Positions 26,701-34,755 of a DNA stretch of 64,000 bases are shown here, piece by piece. This DNA comes from Streptomyces sp. HNM0574. Lineage in GTDB: Bacteria; Actinomycetota; Actinomycetes; Streptomycetales; Streptomycetaceae. The notes under the pieces were generated by a model. It saw only the letters and a program-made list of their open reading frames with translations, was not told where the DNA came from and did not search any database. The stretch is taken from assembly GCF_012726235.1 (NCBI RefSeq), contig NZ_JAASAH010000013.1, positions 105,930 through 169,929 of the forward strand, read 5' to 3'. Within the stretch, counting starts at the first letter, position 1; the number at the start of each line of letters is the position of its first letter. The translations under genes and the position numbers were made by a program.

Positions 26701-27350
26701 ACCTGGGCGCGGCGCGCGACGGCGGCCTGCCGCCCCAGCGGCTTGAGCTGGCGCCGCAGTTCGTCCGTCAGGTCCTGTACGCGGGAGAGGTTGGCCTGCA
26801 TCGCGTCGAGCTTCCGCAGCGCCTTCTCCTTGCGCTTGCGGTGCTTGAGCACACCGGCGGCCTCCTCGATGAAGGCCCGGCGTCCCATCGGGTCGGCGTG
26901 CAGCACGCCGTCGAGCTGGCCCTGTCCGACGATGACGTGCATCTCACGGCCGATGCCCGAGTCGGAGAGCAGCTCCTGGATGTCGAGCAGTCGGCAGGTG
27001 TCACCGTTGAGCTGGTACTCGCTGCCGCCGTTGCGGAACATGATCCGCGTGATGGTGACTTCGGCGTAGTCGATGGGCAGCGCGCCGTCGGCGTTGTCGA
27101 TGGTGAGGGACACCTCGGCACGGCCGAGCGGTGGCCGCCCGGTCGTGCCGGCGAAGATGACGTCCTCCATCTTGCCGCCGCGCAGCGACTTGGCTCCCTG
27201 CTCCCCCATGACCCAGGAGAGCGCGTCCACGACATTGGACTTGCCGGAGCCGTTCGGTCCGACGACGCAGGTGATCCCCGGCTCGAAGCGGAGGGTCGTG
27301 GCGGAGGCGAAGGACTTGAAGCCTCGCAGTGTCAGGCTCTTGAGGTGCAC
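23781..27350 (-). CDS. smc: Chromosome segregation ATPase SMC
   Basis: 1189 residues, normal SMC length. The N-terminal Walker A is VGPNGSGKSNVVDALSWVMG (about 31-50), long Glu/Arg/Ala-rich coiled coils flank a glycine-bearing hinge (roughly 500-670), and the C-terminal head has the signature LSLLSGGERSLTAVALL and Walker B FYVMDEVEAALDD. SMC condenses and segregates chromosomes, which matters during sporulation septation. The GTG start begins VHLKSLTLRGFKSFA, the standard N terminus. Confidence 0.97.
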   Translation of the reverse strand: MHLKSLTLRGFKSFASATTLRFEPGITCVVGPNGSGKSNVVDALSWVMGEQGAKSLRGGKMEDVIFAGTTGRPPLGRAEVSLTIDNADGALPIDYAEVTITRIMFRNGGSEYQLNGDTCRLLDIQELLSDSGIGREMHVIVGQGQLDGVLHADPMGRRAFIEEAAGVLKHRKRKEKALRKLDAMQANLSRVQDLTDELRRQLKPLGRQAAVARRAQVIQADLRDARLRILADDLVTLREALREEVKDEAALKERKEAVEARLKEAMRREADLEQQVRTLTPRLERAQQTWYELSQLAERVRGTVGLAEQRFQHASAGPEEERRGRDPEDMEREAARVREQEAELEAALEAASDALDETVAHRAELERQLRDEERRLKDAARAIADRREGLARLRGQVNAAHGRAASAQSEIDRLAAARDEAQQRATEAKAEYEALEAEVGGLAEGDEELAARHEEAKAQLADAEAALAAARDAATAVERERAATAARREALALGLRRKDGTGALLSAGDRLTGLLGPAAELLTVTPGFEVPVAAALGAAADAVAVDGPRAAAEAIRVLRKDDAGRAALLLGGSAEEADGADAGGDGSLPRSAAGLVGGPAELLPAVRRLLRDVHVVESLEEAVAFVTHRPGATAVTVEGDLLGAHFAQGGSGGAPSLLETQAAVDEAAAELERLAARAEEAEAAQESARQRRTECAAALEEVAARRSEADRAKSETAGRLGRLGGQARAAEGEAERSAKAVATAREALERATAEAAELAERLAVAEEADEAEDDEPDTSVRDRLTDESAQARQTEMEARLQVRTHEERVRSLAGRADSLDRGARAEREARARAEQRRARMRHEAEVAGAVADGARQLLAHVEASVERARQEREAADAARAERERALKEERNAGRELKDELDKLTDSVHRGEVIGAEKRLKIEQLETRALEELGVEPAGLVADYGPDVLVPPSPPAEGEELPEDPEHPRNTPVPFVRAEQEKRLKAAERAYQKLGKINPLALEEYAALEERHQFLGEQLEDLKKTRADLLQVVKEVDERVEQVFTEAFHDTAREFEGVFARLFPGGEGRLVLTEPDSMLTTGVDVEARPPGKKVKRLSLLSGGERSLTAVALLVSIFKARPSPFYVMDEVEAALDDTNLQRLIRIMEELKDSSQLIVITHQKRTMEVGDALYGVSMQGDGVSKVISQRLA

Positions 27351-27475
27351 GGCGTCGGACTCTACTCGTCGCTTCCGGTTTCACCGATGAAGGTGCAGGG
27401 CACATCAGACGGTAAGCCGGACCGGGCAGCACACACCTCAGGACACAGCGGGGAGAGGCGGATCCGAAATGACGA

Positions 27476-27495
27476 AGGGACGCCGTGGCGTCCCT
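27476..27495 (-). terminator. Hairpin downstream of the 69-residue protein gene
   Basis: A 9-base-pair stem, AGGGACGCC with GGCGTCCCT, around a 2-base loop, 56 bases beyond the small gene's stop. On the minus strand it is followed by a moderately T-rich stretch. It separates the small gene from smc. Confidence 0.55.
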
Positions 27496-27550
27496 CGCAG
27501 ATTTCCTCGGACGGATGGTGTCAGCACCTGATCCGGCCCATGCGGGCAGG

Positions 27551-27760
27551 TCAGGTGAGGACGGGCTCCGCCTTGGATACGTCGATGCTGTCGACATCAA
27601 GCACCGAGTCGTGCCGGGCGGCGGCCGACAGCGCGTCGTTCTCGGCCTGCATCCGTACGAGCTCGGATTCCAGGTCCTGGACGCGCTGCTGAAGCCGTCG
27701 CATCTCGGCGAGGACTCGGGGGTCAGAACCGCCGACGTAACCGAGAAGCGCCTTTGCCAT
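27551..27760 (-). CDS. Small coiled-coil protein of unknown function
   Basis: 69 residues: MAKALLGYVGGSDPRVLAEM, then a heptad-like coiled coil (RRLQQRVQDLESELVRMQAE) and an acidic tail. A ribosome site GGAGG lies upstream of ATG 27760. It resembles a small protein widely conserved in Streptomyces, but I cannot assign a function. It sits between the acylphosphatase gene and smc. Confidence 0.75.
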   Translation of the reverse strand: MAKALLGYVGGSDPRVLAEMRRLQQRVQDLESELVRMQAENDALSAAARHDSVLDVDSIDVSKAEPVLT

Positions 27761-28062
27761 GATGGAAGGTCCTCCACACTGAATGACCGCGACCGAAGCG
27801 GTGGTGGGTCGAGGGAAATCGCACCCGCAGTGTCTGCTCTGTACTTTTCCTCAGGGCCAAACAGCCCAGGTGCGCGGGGATTCCAGAGTCTCACCAAATA
27901 GTTGGACGGTCAACACGATCACACCCCACAGGCCCGGCCTGCCGCGGCTCAACGGCGCTCAGCGCCGGAGTCGGCAGCCGGTGGGGAAGCGGTAACGATC
28001 TTCTGTGGCTGACTCGTGGCGGCAGCCTTCCACGCCACGGCCTGGATGGCAACCGATGTGGA
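27761..28062. other. Non-coding gap of about 300 bases upstream of the small coiled-coil gene
   Basis: No gene is seen. A minus-strand TTGACC at 27913-27908 could be a -35 element, but no TANNNT box follows at a suitable distance. The region is less GC-rich than its neighbours and is probably the control region of the 69-residue protein gene. Confidence 0.4.
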
Positions 28063-28383
28063 TCACCGAATCGCGAAGCCGTCGTAGCCTCCGCGTGGTT
28101 CGCCCCAGATTTCCGTCACACCGTCCACCCGCCCGGGAGTGTCGCCCTCGCGCAGCCACGCCAGGAGCCGCTCGCAGTGCTGCCGCTCCCCCTCGGCCAC
28201 GATCTGCACGCGTCCGTCACCGAGGTTGACCGCGAAGCCCTCCAGGCCGCCGACGCGGAGTGCGTTGGCGCGGGTGAACCAGCGGAAGCCGACGCCCTGG
28301 ACGTGGCCGCGCACCCAGGCCGTCATCCGCGTCGGCGTGCCGGGGTCCCGTACGTCCGTTGCCGTCGTGGCTGCCGCTGTCAC
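28063..28383 (-). CDS. Acylphosphatase
   Basis: About 106 residues. The signature GHVQGVGFRWFTR carries the catalytic arginine, and GFAVNLGDGRVQIVAEG supplies the catalytic asparagine region; the C terminus GGYDGFAIR is typical. It hydrolyses acyl phosphates such as carbamoyl or acetyl phosphate. GTG 28383 has AGGAG about 10 bases upstream; ATG 28326 would give an 87-residue protein lacking part of the first strand. Confidence 0.9.
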   Translation of the reverse strand: MTAAATTATDVRDPGTPTRMTAWVRGHVQGVGFRWFTRANALRVGGLEGFAVNLGDGRVQIVAEGERQHCERLLAWLREGDTPGRVDGVTEIWGEPRGGYDGFAIR

Positions 28384-28591
28384 CGCTGGTCCGCTCCTGT
28401 TCACCGCGTGCCGGGCGCCCGGCGGCTGGTGCCGCGGGCGCACCGGGAACGCTATCCGGACAATTCTCCGACGAACACATCGGAGTCCTCCGCCATGCCG
28501 TACAGTCCCGCACCAACAACCCCCACGTTCATGGGTTTCCGGTGTGGGTTGTGACGACCGTGCAACGCCGAGCCATGTGAGGACAGCCGAG

Positions 28592-29509
28592 ATGGGCCGC
28601 CACCGACGCGTCACCCCAACTCCCGTTCCCCCGCCCGCCGTCGACGGTGACCCGGGCGGTTCCGGGGTGCCGGACGGCCCGCGTCGCAGGCGGGTGCCGG
28701 CGCCGCTGCGGACGGGGCTGGCCGGCGCCTCGGCCGTGGTGGCGATGGGCGCGGTGGCGGTGGCCTCGGGGCTGATACCCGGGCCGGGTTCACCCGGCGG
28801 CACCCAGGACACCGGCGAACGCGTCCGCGCCGACGGCCCGGCGGACACCGAGGCGCGCGCCCTCCCCTCCCCCTCCGGCTCCTCCGCCTCCGCTTCCGCC
28901 GACGCGCAGCGGGACGGACGGGACGCGGAGGACGGCGCGGACCGGCCGGGCGGGCGCGGGGAGACGGCGAAGCCCTCGTCGTCCGGGGGCTCGGCCTCCG
29001 CGGAGGCGAGTCCGTCACCATCCGCAACTGATCCATCACAGCGGGCCGATGAGGGGGAGCGCGGCGGCGGTTCCGCGAGCGGGGGCGGCGCACCGGCCTC
29101 GCCCGCGGGGGACGGCGGGACGTCCGGTCCGGCGAAGGGGGTCGAGGCGGAGGTGCTGCGGCTGGTCAACGAGGAGCGGGCCGAGGCGGGCTGCAAGGCC
29201 GTGACGGCCGACTCCGGACTCGCCCGCCTGGCACGGGAGTTCAGCACGGACATGGCCGAGCGGGACTTCTTCAGCCACACCACACCCGACGGCAAGAGCC
29301 CCTGGGACCGGGCCGAGGCGCTCGGCATACCCCGCCTCGGCGGCGAGAACATCGCCAGGGGACAGGCCGACGCCGAGGCCGTGATGGAGTCCTGGATGAA
29401 CAGCCCGGGGCACCGGGAGAACATCCTCAACTGCGACTACCGCACCCTCGGCGTCGGCGTGCACCTCGCCGAGGGCGGCCCCTGGTGGACGCAGGACTTC
29501 GGCTTCTGA
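28592..29509 (+). CDS. Secreted or membrane-anchored CAP (SCP/PR1) domain protein
   Basis: 305 residues. A short basic N terminus is followed by a hydrophobic segment (about residues 40-62, signal anchor), a long Ser/Ala/Gly/Glu-rich linker (to about 175), then a CAP domain: LRLVNEERAEAGCKAVTADS, MAERDFFSHTTPDGKSPWDR, GENIARGQ, WMNSPGHRENILN and WWTQDFGF. The function of bacterial CAP proteins is mostly unknown; the location should be the cell surface. ATG 28592 has GAGGA 8 bases upstream. Confidence 0.88.
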   Translation: MGRHRRVTPTPVPPPAVDGDPGGSGVPDGPRRRRVPAPLRTGLAGASAVVAMGAVAVASGLIPGPGSPGGTQDTGERVRADGPADTEARALPSPSGSSASASADAQRDGRDAEDGADRPGGRGETAKPSSSGGSASAEASPSPSATDPSQRADEGERGGGSASGGGAPASPAGDGGTSGPAKGVEAEVLRLVNEERAEAGCKAVTADSGLARLAREFSTDMAERDFFSHTTPDGKSPWDRAEALGIPRLGGENIARGQADAEAVMESWMNSPGHRENILNCDYRTLGVGVHLAEGGPWWTQDFGF

Positions 29510-29515
29510 ACGCGG

Positions 29516-30379
29516 TCAGCCGCGGCGGACGCGCGGGGCCGGCTGGCAGCGGGGGCAGAAGTAGCTGGAGCGGTTCATCCACGGGCGGCGGCGCACGGCC
29601 GTGCCGCAGCGGCGGCAGGGCTCGTCCTCCCGCCCGTACGCGTCGAGCGAGCGCGCGAAGTAGCCGGACTCGCCGTTGACGTTGACGTACAGGCTGTCGA
29701 AGCTGGTGCCGCCCTCGGCGAGGGCCGCGTTCATCACGTCCCGGACGTGGCCCAGGAGTTCGGTGCTGCGGGGGCGGGTGAGGGTCGCGGTGGGGCGGTC
29801 GTAGTGCAGCTTGGCGCGCCAGAGCGCCTCGTCCGCGTAGATGTTGCCGACGCCGCTGACCAGGGACTGGTCCAGCAGCGCCCGCTTGACCGTCGTACGC
29901 CTGCGCCGCAGCGCCGTGTGGAAGGCGGCCTCGTCGAACTCGGGGTCGAGCGGGTCGCGGGCGATGTGGGCGATCGCGTCGGGCAGCCCGCCCGGGGTGT
30001 CCGGGTGGAGGGAGAGGCCGCCGAAGGTGCGCTGGTCGACGAAGCGGAGCTCGCCGCCCTCCGGGTCGTCGAAGGTGACGCGGATGCGCAGGTGCTTCTC
30101 GTCGGGCGCGGTGGCGGGCTGGACGAGCAGCTGGCCGCTCATGCCGAGGTGCGCGAGCACGGAGCTGCCCTCGTCACCCAGCGGCAGCCACAGGTACTTG
30201 CCTCGGCGGCGGGCCGGGCCGAGCGGGCGGCCCCGGAGCCGGGCGGCGAAGTCCTCCCCGCCCGCGAGGTGCCGGCGCACCGACCTGGGGTGCAGCACCT
30301 CGACCTCGTCGACGGTGCGGCCGCCGGCCCAGCGTTCCAGGCCCCGGCGTACGACCTCGACCTCGGGCAGCTCGGGCAC
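29516..30379 (-). CDS. mutM: Formamidopyrimidine-DNA glycosylase (Fpg/MutM)
   Basis: 287 residues. The N terminus (M)PELPEVEVVRRGLERWAGG supplies the catalytic Pro2 and Glu3. LLDQSLVSGVGNIYADEALW is the helix-two-turn-helix and a C-terminal zinc finger has CRRCG and CPRC pairs. It removes 8-oxoguanine and related lesions. GTG 30379 has GGAG 6 bases upstream. It follows rnc after a terminator-like hairpin and converges on the CAP gene with only 6 bases between. Confidence 0.96.
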   Translation of the reverse strand: MPELPEVEVVRRGLERWAGGRTVDEVEVLHPRSVRRHLAGGEDFAARLRGRPLGPARRRGKYLWLPLGDEGSSVLAHLGMSGQLLVQPATAPDEKHLRIRVTFDDPEGGELRFVDQRTFGGLSLHPDTPGGLPDAIAHIARDPLDPEFDEAAFHTALRRRRTTVKRALLDQSLVSGVGNIYADEALWRAKLHYDRPTATLTRPRSTELLGHVRDVMNAALAEGGTSFDSLYVNVNGESGYFARSLDAYGREDEPCRRCGTAVRRRPWMNRSSYFCPRCQPAPRVRRG

Positions 30380-30460
30380 GTCTCTCCTCGGTTGCTCGGG
30401 ACACCGCACGGCGCGCGGGCGCGGCGGCGTCACACGGCCAAGGGTCGCACCCCGCGACGA

Positions 30461-30498
30461 CACCGGTCCCGTCCCCGGGTGCGGGAACGGGACCGGTG
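30461..30498 (-). terminator. Terminator-like hairpin after rnc
   Basis: Arms beginning CACCGGTCCCGT pair with ACGGGACCGGTG (12 perfect pairs), continue after one mismatch with four more pairs, and close on a 4-base loop. It lies 49 bases beyond the rnc stop and upstream of mutM in the same direction. Confidence 0.65.
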
Positions 30499-30546
30499 CG
30501 GTGCCGCTGTGTACGTCGTCCGGCCCGCGGGCCGGGGCGCCGCGGG

Positions 30547-31362
30547 TCAGGAACCCGCTGCCACCCCGGAGCCACCGGCGGCGGACTTCTTCTCGCGCTC
30601 GTCCGCCGCGGAGCGGATGGCGCACCAGGCGGTCTCCGCCGCCTGCTGTTCTGCTTCCTTCTTGCTGCGGCCGGTGCCGGTGCCGTACGCGACACCACCG
30701 ACGCGGGCGGCAGCAGTGAAGACCTTCTCGTGGTCCGGACCCGTCTCGGTCACCACGTACTCGGGGACGCCGAGGCCCTCGGCCGCGGTCAGTTCCTGAA
30801 GGCTGGTCTTCCAGTCCAGTCCTGCACCGAGGTTGGAGGACTCCTCGATCAGCGGGTCGAAGAGCCGGTGGATCAGCTCGCTCGCCGCGTCCAGCCCCTG
30901 GTCGAGGTAGACCGCGCCGATGACCGCTTCGAGGGTGTCGGCGAGGATCGAGGCCTTGTCCCGGCCTCCGGTCCCCTCTTCACCGCGGCCGAGCCGGATG
31001 AAGGCGCCGAGGTCCAGCCCCCGCGCGACGCCCGCGAGGGCGCGCGAGTTGACCACCGCGGCGCGCAGCTTCGCGAGCTGCCCCTCCGGGAGGTCGGGGT
31101 GGGCCTGGTAGAGCGTGTCGGTAACGACGAGCCCGAGGACGGAGTCGCCGAGGAATTCGAGGCGCTCGTTGGTGGGCAGGCCGCCGTTCTCGTACGCGTA
31201 CGAGCGGTGCGTCAGCGCACGCACCAGAAGGGCGGACTCGAGCTGATAGCCGAGCCGCCCTTCCAGAAGCGTGTGGGACGAGGCCGAGTCCACCAGATCC
31301 GCCGGTGCCGTGGCACCCCCGCCGCGGCGGGAGGTGTTTCCAGGCGTACGGGCGTCTGACAT
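30547..31362 (-). CDS. rnc: Ribonuclease III
   Basis: 271 residues. The signature NERLEFLGDSVLGLVVTD contains the catalytic Glu and Asp, DTLEAVIGAVYLDQG supplies the second metal-ligand cluster, and a C-terminal double-stranded-RNA-binding domain follows (DWKTSLQELTAAEGLG, SKKEAEQQAAETAW). It matures rRNA and cleaves structured mRNAs; in S. coelicolor this gene is absB, a global antibiotic regulator. ATG 31362 is preferred; GTG 31374 is also in frame. It follows rpmF closely. Confidence 0.95.
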   Translation of the reverse strand: MSDARTPGNTSRRGGGATAPADLVDSASSHTLLEGRLGYQLESALLVRALTHRSYAYENGGLPTNERLEFLGDSVLGLVVTDTLYQAHPDLPEGQLAKLRAAVVNSRALAGVARGLDLGAFIRLGRGEEGTGGRDKASILADTLEAVIGAVYLDQGLDAASELIHRLFDPLIEESSNLGAGLDWKTSLQELTAAEGLGVPEYVVTETGPDHEKVFTAAARVGGVAYGTGTGRSKKEAEQQAAETAWCAIRSAADEREKKSAAGGSGVAAGS

Positions 31363-31381
31363 GGAGCCTGTCACCCGCCGA

Positions 31382-31555
31382 TCAGACCTCGAGGACCTGT
31401 CGCTTGTTGTAGGTGCCGCAGCTCGGGCACGCGATGTGCTGCTGCTTCGGCTCCTGGCAGCGCTCGCACTTCACCAGGTTCGGGACCGCAGCCTTCCACT
31501 GCGACCGGCGGTGGCGCGTGTTACTGCGCGACATCTTCCGCTTCGGAACAGCCAC
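31382..31555 (-). CDS. rpmF: 50S ribosomal protein L32, zinc-binding form
   Basis: 57 residues from GTG 31555 (MAVPKRKMSRSNTRHRRSQW). Two CxxC pairs (CERC and CPSC) make this the zinc-containing form of L32. The C terminus NKRQVLEV ends at 31382. GGAG lies 10 bases upstream of the start. The YceD-rpmF-rnc order is the usual arrangement. Confidence 0.96.
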   Translation of the reverse strand: MAVPKRKMSRSNTRHRRSQWKAAVPNLVKCERCQEPKQQHIACPSCGTYNKRQVLEV

Positions 31556-31557
31556 GG

Positions 31558-32184
31558 CTACTTCTCCTGTGAGTCATCCCCGCCGTCGCGGGGCACGTCC
31601 TTCTCGTCGTCCTTCATGGACGAGGCGAGTTCCTGCAATGCCGCCCAACGGATGTCGACGGCTTCCTCATGGTGGTGATCCGGGTCGTCCGCCAGCCGCG
31701 CCCCGCAGTCGGGGCACAGACCGGGGCAGTCTTCCCGGCACACCGGCTGCAGCGGCAGTGACAGCACCACCGCGTCCCGCAGCACGGGTTCGAGGTCGAA
31801 GAGGTCGTCCTCGAGGTAGAGCGGGCCCTCCTCCTCGGCGTCGTCGCCGGTGTCCACGTTCTCGTGGCTCCGGTCGTCGGCGTCGGGGTAGGAGAACATC
31901 TCCTGGAATTCCACTTCGCATTCCTGCGAAAGCGGCTCCAGACACCTTACGCACTCCCCCTTGAGCGGGGCATGGGCGGTACCTGTGACAAGTACCCCTT
32001 CCATGACCGACTCGAGACGGAGCTCGATCTCGATCGACGCGTCGTCCGGCACCGCGATGACTTCGGTGCCGAGATCCCCGGGGGAATCGACCGTGCGGGA
32101 GAGCCGCTTCATCGCACCAGGCTGCCGCCCCAGCTCGCGTGTATCGAACACGAGCGGGGACCGATGGTCGAGCTGGGCGTTCAG
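31558..32184 (-). CDS. YceD/DUF177 family protein
   Basis: Up to 208 residues. Family features are GECVRCLEPLSQECEVEFQEMF, a cysteine cluster VCREDCPGLCPDCG, and a C-terminal VDIRWAALQEL. YceD is linked to 23S rRNA or L32 accumulation. No ATG, GTG or TTG lies at the conserved N terminus: similarity begins LNAQLDHRSPLVFDTRELGR, whose first codon is CTG at 32184 with AGGA just upstream. Alternatives are GTG 32151 and ATG 32112, which would remove conserved residues. The stop is 2 bases before rpmF. Confidence 0.85.
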   Translation of the reverse strand: MNAQLDHRSPLVFDTRELGRQPGAMKRLSRTVDSPGDLGTEVIAVPDDASIEIELRLESVMEGVLVTGTAHAPLKGECVRCLEPLSQECEVEFQEMFSYPDADDRSHENVDTGDDAEEEGPLYLEDDLFDLEPVLRDAVVLSLPLQPVCREDCPGLCPDCGARLADDPDHHHEEAVDIRWAALQELASSMKDDEKDVPRDGGDDSQEK

Positions 32185-32270
32185 GGCTTCCTGCTTTCTA
32201 CGGCTGGGGCTGTCCGGTCCTGTTGCCTCCGGGCAGCCGTCATCGCTGAGGTACGCGTGACCGAGGAGCC

Positions 32271-32300
32271 AGGATACTGGACGCCGCGCTCTCGGCCCAA
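32271..32300 (-). promoter_or_regulatory. Promoter of the yceD-rpmF-rnc operon
   Basis: On the minus strand TTGGGC (32300-32295) and TATCCT (32276-32271) are separated by 18 bases. Transcription would begin near 32263, about 80 bases before the CTG start of the YceD gene. Confidence 0.55.
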
Positions 32301-32342
32301 TCGTGGGCGGCGGGCCCGGGACGCGGGCCCGCGCGCCCGGCG

Positions 32343-33509
32343 TCAGCGGCCGAAGCCCTGCTCCTGCTCGTACTGCCGCACCTGGTTGATGTCGATCATG
32401 CTGGTGTCGAAGAGGCTGGTCTCGTCGAGCTGCGGGGGCTGCTGCTGGGCCGGATAGCCGCCCGGGGCGTAGCCCTGCTGGGCCTGCTGCACCGCCTGCT
32501 CCCCGAAGTACGGGTCCGGCTGCGCGTAGTACGGGTCCTGGCCCTGGTAGCCGTACGGATCCTGGCCCGCGTAGTACGGGTCGTACACGGGCTGGGCCGG
32601 GGGCTGCGGCATCTGGCCCGCCGGGGGCTGCTCGGGGAAGCCCGGGACCTGCTGGGCCGCGTACGGGTCGGGGGCGGCCGCCGCCGCGGGCTGGGCCGGG
32701 GGCGGGTAGGCGGGGAAGCCCTGCGGGGGCGCGGGACGGCCGTACGGGTCCTGGGGTGCGGGCTCGGGGGCGACGGGGGTGCCGATGGAGGCGAGGTCGG
32801 CGAGGTAGTCCGCGTCGCTGGTGTGCAGGCGCGGGTCGTCGCCGTCCTGGGCCGAGAGGTGGGCGCCGAGCTCGTCGGCCGGCTGGTGGCCCTGGAGGGT
32901 GCGGCGTCCGCGGCCGACGGCCTCCAGGGTCTTGGCGAGGACGGCGGAGACGGAGCCGAGCCGGGCGTCGACGTAGGAGTCGGCGCGCTCGCGCAGCTCC
33001 TGCGGGTCGGCGGTGCGCTCGGGGGCGTCCGCGGCGAACTGCTCGTTCCACTCCTCGGCGCCGGGGCCGCTGCCCAGCAGCTTCTCGCGGCCGCGCTCGA
33101 CGGAGCCGATGGTCTTGCTGAGGACGACCTCGAAGTTGGCGAGCTTGCTGTCGACGTAGTCGTCGGCCTCGGCGCGGACCTCCTCGGCCTCCTTGCGGGC
33201 GGCGGCGAGGATGCGGTCGGCCTCCTCCTGGGCGCCGCGCGCGACCTCCGTGCCGGAGACCATCGACTCACGTTCGGTGCGGGCCGAGTCGATGATCCGC
33301 TCCGCCTCGGTCCTGGCCTCGGCGACCATCTGGTCGCGGCCGCCGAGCAGTTCCTGCGCCTGGGCGAGGGAGCCGGGCAGCGCCTCGCGCACTTCTTCGA
33401 GCATGGCGAGCAGTTCGGCCCGGTTCACCACACAGGAGGCCGACATGGGCATCGAGCGGGCACCGCTGACGGCCGCCACGATCTCGTCGAGTTTCTGCGA
33501 TACGTCCAC
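32343..33509 (-). CDS. DivIVA-like/cell division initiation coiled-coil protein
   Basis: 388 residues. Residues 1-200 are mostly charged coiled coil with AEARTEAERIIDSARTERES and EEADRILAAARKEAEEVRAE, typical of DivIVA or ATP-synthase-b-like proteins. The second half is low-complexity, with many DPYG, YYAGQDPYGYQ and PPAQP repeats, and ends DINQVRQYEQEQGFGR. Its exact role is not established. GTG 33509 begins VDVSQKLDEIVAAV. Confidence 0.8.
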   Translation of the reverse strand: MDVSQKLDEIVAAVSGARSMPMSASCVVNRAELLAMLEEVREALPGSLAQAQELLGGRDQMVAEARTEAERIIDSARTERESMVSGTEVARGAQEEADRILAAARKEAEEVRAEADDYVDSKLANFEVVLSKTIGSVERGREKLLGSGPGAEEWNEQFAADAPERTADPQELRERADSYVDARLGSVSAVLAKTLEAVGRGRRTLQGHQPADELGAHLSAQDGDDPRLHTSDADYLADLASIGTPVAPEPAPQDPYGRPAPPQGFPAYPPPAQPAAAAAPDPYAAQQVPGFPEQPPAGQMPQPPAQPVYDPYYAGQDPYGYQGQDPYYAQPDPYFGEQAVQQAQQGYAPGGYPAQQQPPQLDETSLFDTSMIDINQVRQYEQEQGFGR

Positions 33510-33582
33510 GGGGCCGACTGTACGGCCAGGGGGCCCGGGCAAGACAGCCGCGAGGGCGAACGCCCGTGCGCGGGGCGGGGGT

Positions 33583-34062
33583 TCAGGCGGCGCGGAGTTT
33601 CCCGGCCAGGGCCTGGTGCACGGGTTCGGGGACCAGGTGCGAGACGTCGCCGCCCCAGGTCGCCACCTCCTTGACCAGGCTGGAGGAGAGGAAGCTGTAG
33701 GTGGGGTTCGTCGGCACGAACAGGGTCTCGACGCCGGAGAGCCCGTTGTTCATCTGGGCCATCTGCAGCTCGTAGTCGAAGTCGCTGACGGCGCGCAGGC
33801 CCTTGACGATCGCGGGGATGTCGCGCTCCTTGCAGAAGTCGACGAGCAGCCCGTGGAACGCCTCGACCTCGACGTTGCCGAAGGAGGCGGTGACCTCGCG
33901 GATGAGCTCCATCCGCTCCTCGACGGAGAAGAGCCCCTGCTTGGCCTTGTTGATCATGACGGCGACGTGCACGACGTCGTACAGCTTGGAGGCCCGTCCG
34001 ATGATGTCGAGATGCCCGTTCGTGATCGGGTCGAAGGACCCTGGACAGACTGCGCGGCGCAC
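33583..34062 (-). CDS. coaD: Pantetheine-phosphate adenylyltransferase (CoaD)
   Basis: 159 residues. The nucleotidyltransferase motif CPGSFDPITNGHLDIIGRAS, VKGLRAVSDFDYELQMAQMN and the late PTYSFLSSSLVKEVA are diagnostic. It catalyses the fourth step of coenzyme A synthesis. GTG 34062 follows a GAGGAAGA ribosome site; it lies 59 bases downstream of rsmD. Confidence 0.96.
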   Translation of the reverse strand: MRRAVCPGSFDPITNGHLDIIGRASKLYDVVHVAVMINKAKQGLFSVEERMELIREVTASFGNVEVEAFHGLLVDFCKERDIPAIVKGLRAVSDFDYELQMAQMNNGLSGVETLFVPTNPTYSFLSSSLVKEVATWGGDVSHLVPEPVHQALAGKLRAA

Positions 34063-34121
34063 TGGCTCTTCCTCGCTCTCCGGACATTCGGGGGCCCGGG
34101 GGGCGGCCCCGGCAGGTCTGG

Positions 34122-34718
34122 TCATGACGCGGGAGTAACTTCCCGGACGGCGGCGCGACCGTACCAGAGCGTGCCCTCGCCGTAACGACGGGACCGCAGT
34201 CCCTCGAAACCCTCGGGCCAGGTGAACTCGCCGCCTCGTGTGCTGCGTTCCACGGTGGCCAGCGCGTCCTCGGACAGCCAGCCCCGGGTACGGAGTGTGA
34301 GGAGTGTCTCGCGGAGATCGTCGTCGGTGACGGCGTACGGCGGGTCGAGGAAGACGAGGTCGTAGGGCTCGGCGGGGGCCGGGCCGGCGAGGATCTGTTC
34401 GGCCTTGCCGGTGCGGAGTTCGGCGCCGGGCAGGCCGAGCGCGCGGATGTTCCCGGCGACGACGCGGGCCGCGCGGGCGTCCGCCTCGACGAGCAGGACG
34501 TGCGCCGCGCCGCGGGAGAGCGCCTCCAGGCCGACGGCGCCGGAGCCGGCGTACAGGTCGAGCACGCGGAGCCCGCGCCAGGCGCCCGCGCCGCCCAACT
34601 GCGCCTCCCAGCTGGAGAACATCCCCTCGCGGGCGCGGTCGGAGGTGGGGCGGGTGCCGGTGCCGGGCGGGACGGTCAGCCGTCGGCCGCCTGCGGTACC
34701 GGCGATCACGCGGGTCAT
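34122..34718 (-). CDS. rsmD: 16S rRNA (guanine966-N2)-methyltransferase RsmD
   Basis: 198 residues. The start MTRVIAGTAGGRRLTVPPG, the SAM motif VLDLYAGSGAVGLEALSRGA and the catalytic DPPY (VFLDPPYAVTDD) are clear. It methylates G966 in the 30S head and forms the common rsmD-coaD pair. A perfect palindrome lies just upstream. Confidence 0.93.
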   Translation of the reverse strand: MTRVIAGTAGGRRLTVPPGTGTRPTSDRAREGMFSSWEAQLGGAGAWRGLRVLDLYAGSGAVGLEALSRGAAHVLLVEADARAARVVAGNIRALGLPGAELRTGKAEQILAGPAPAEPYDLVFLDPPYAVTDDDLRETLLTLRTRGWLSEDALATVERSTRGGEFTWPEGFEGLRSRRYGEGTLWYGRAAVREVTPAS

Positions 34719-34755
34719 GGGGCGAGGTCCTTCGTCGGTGGTGGGTTCCGGGCAG

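Noticed and set aside
23742..27692. 1316-codon plus-strand open frame opposite smc
   Set aside because: Arg/Leu/Gly-rich antisense shadow of smc, which has intact head motifs.
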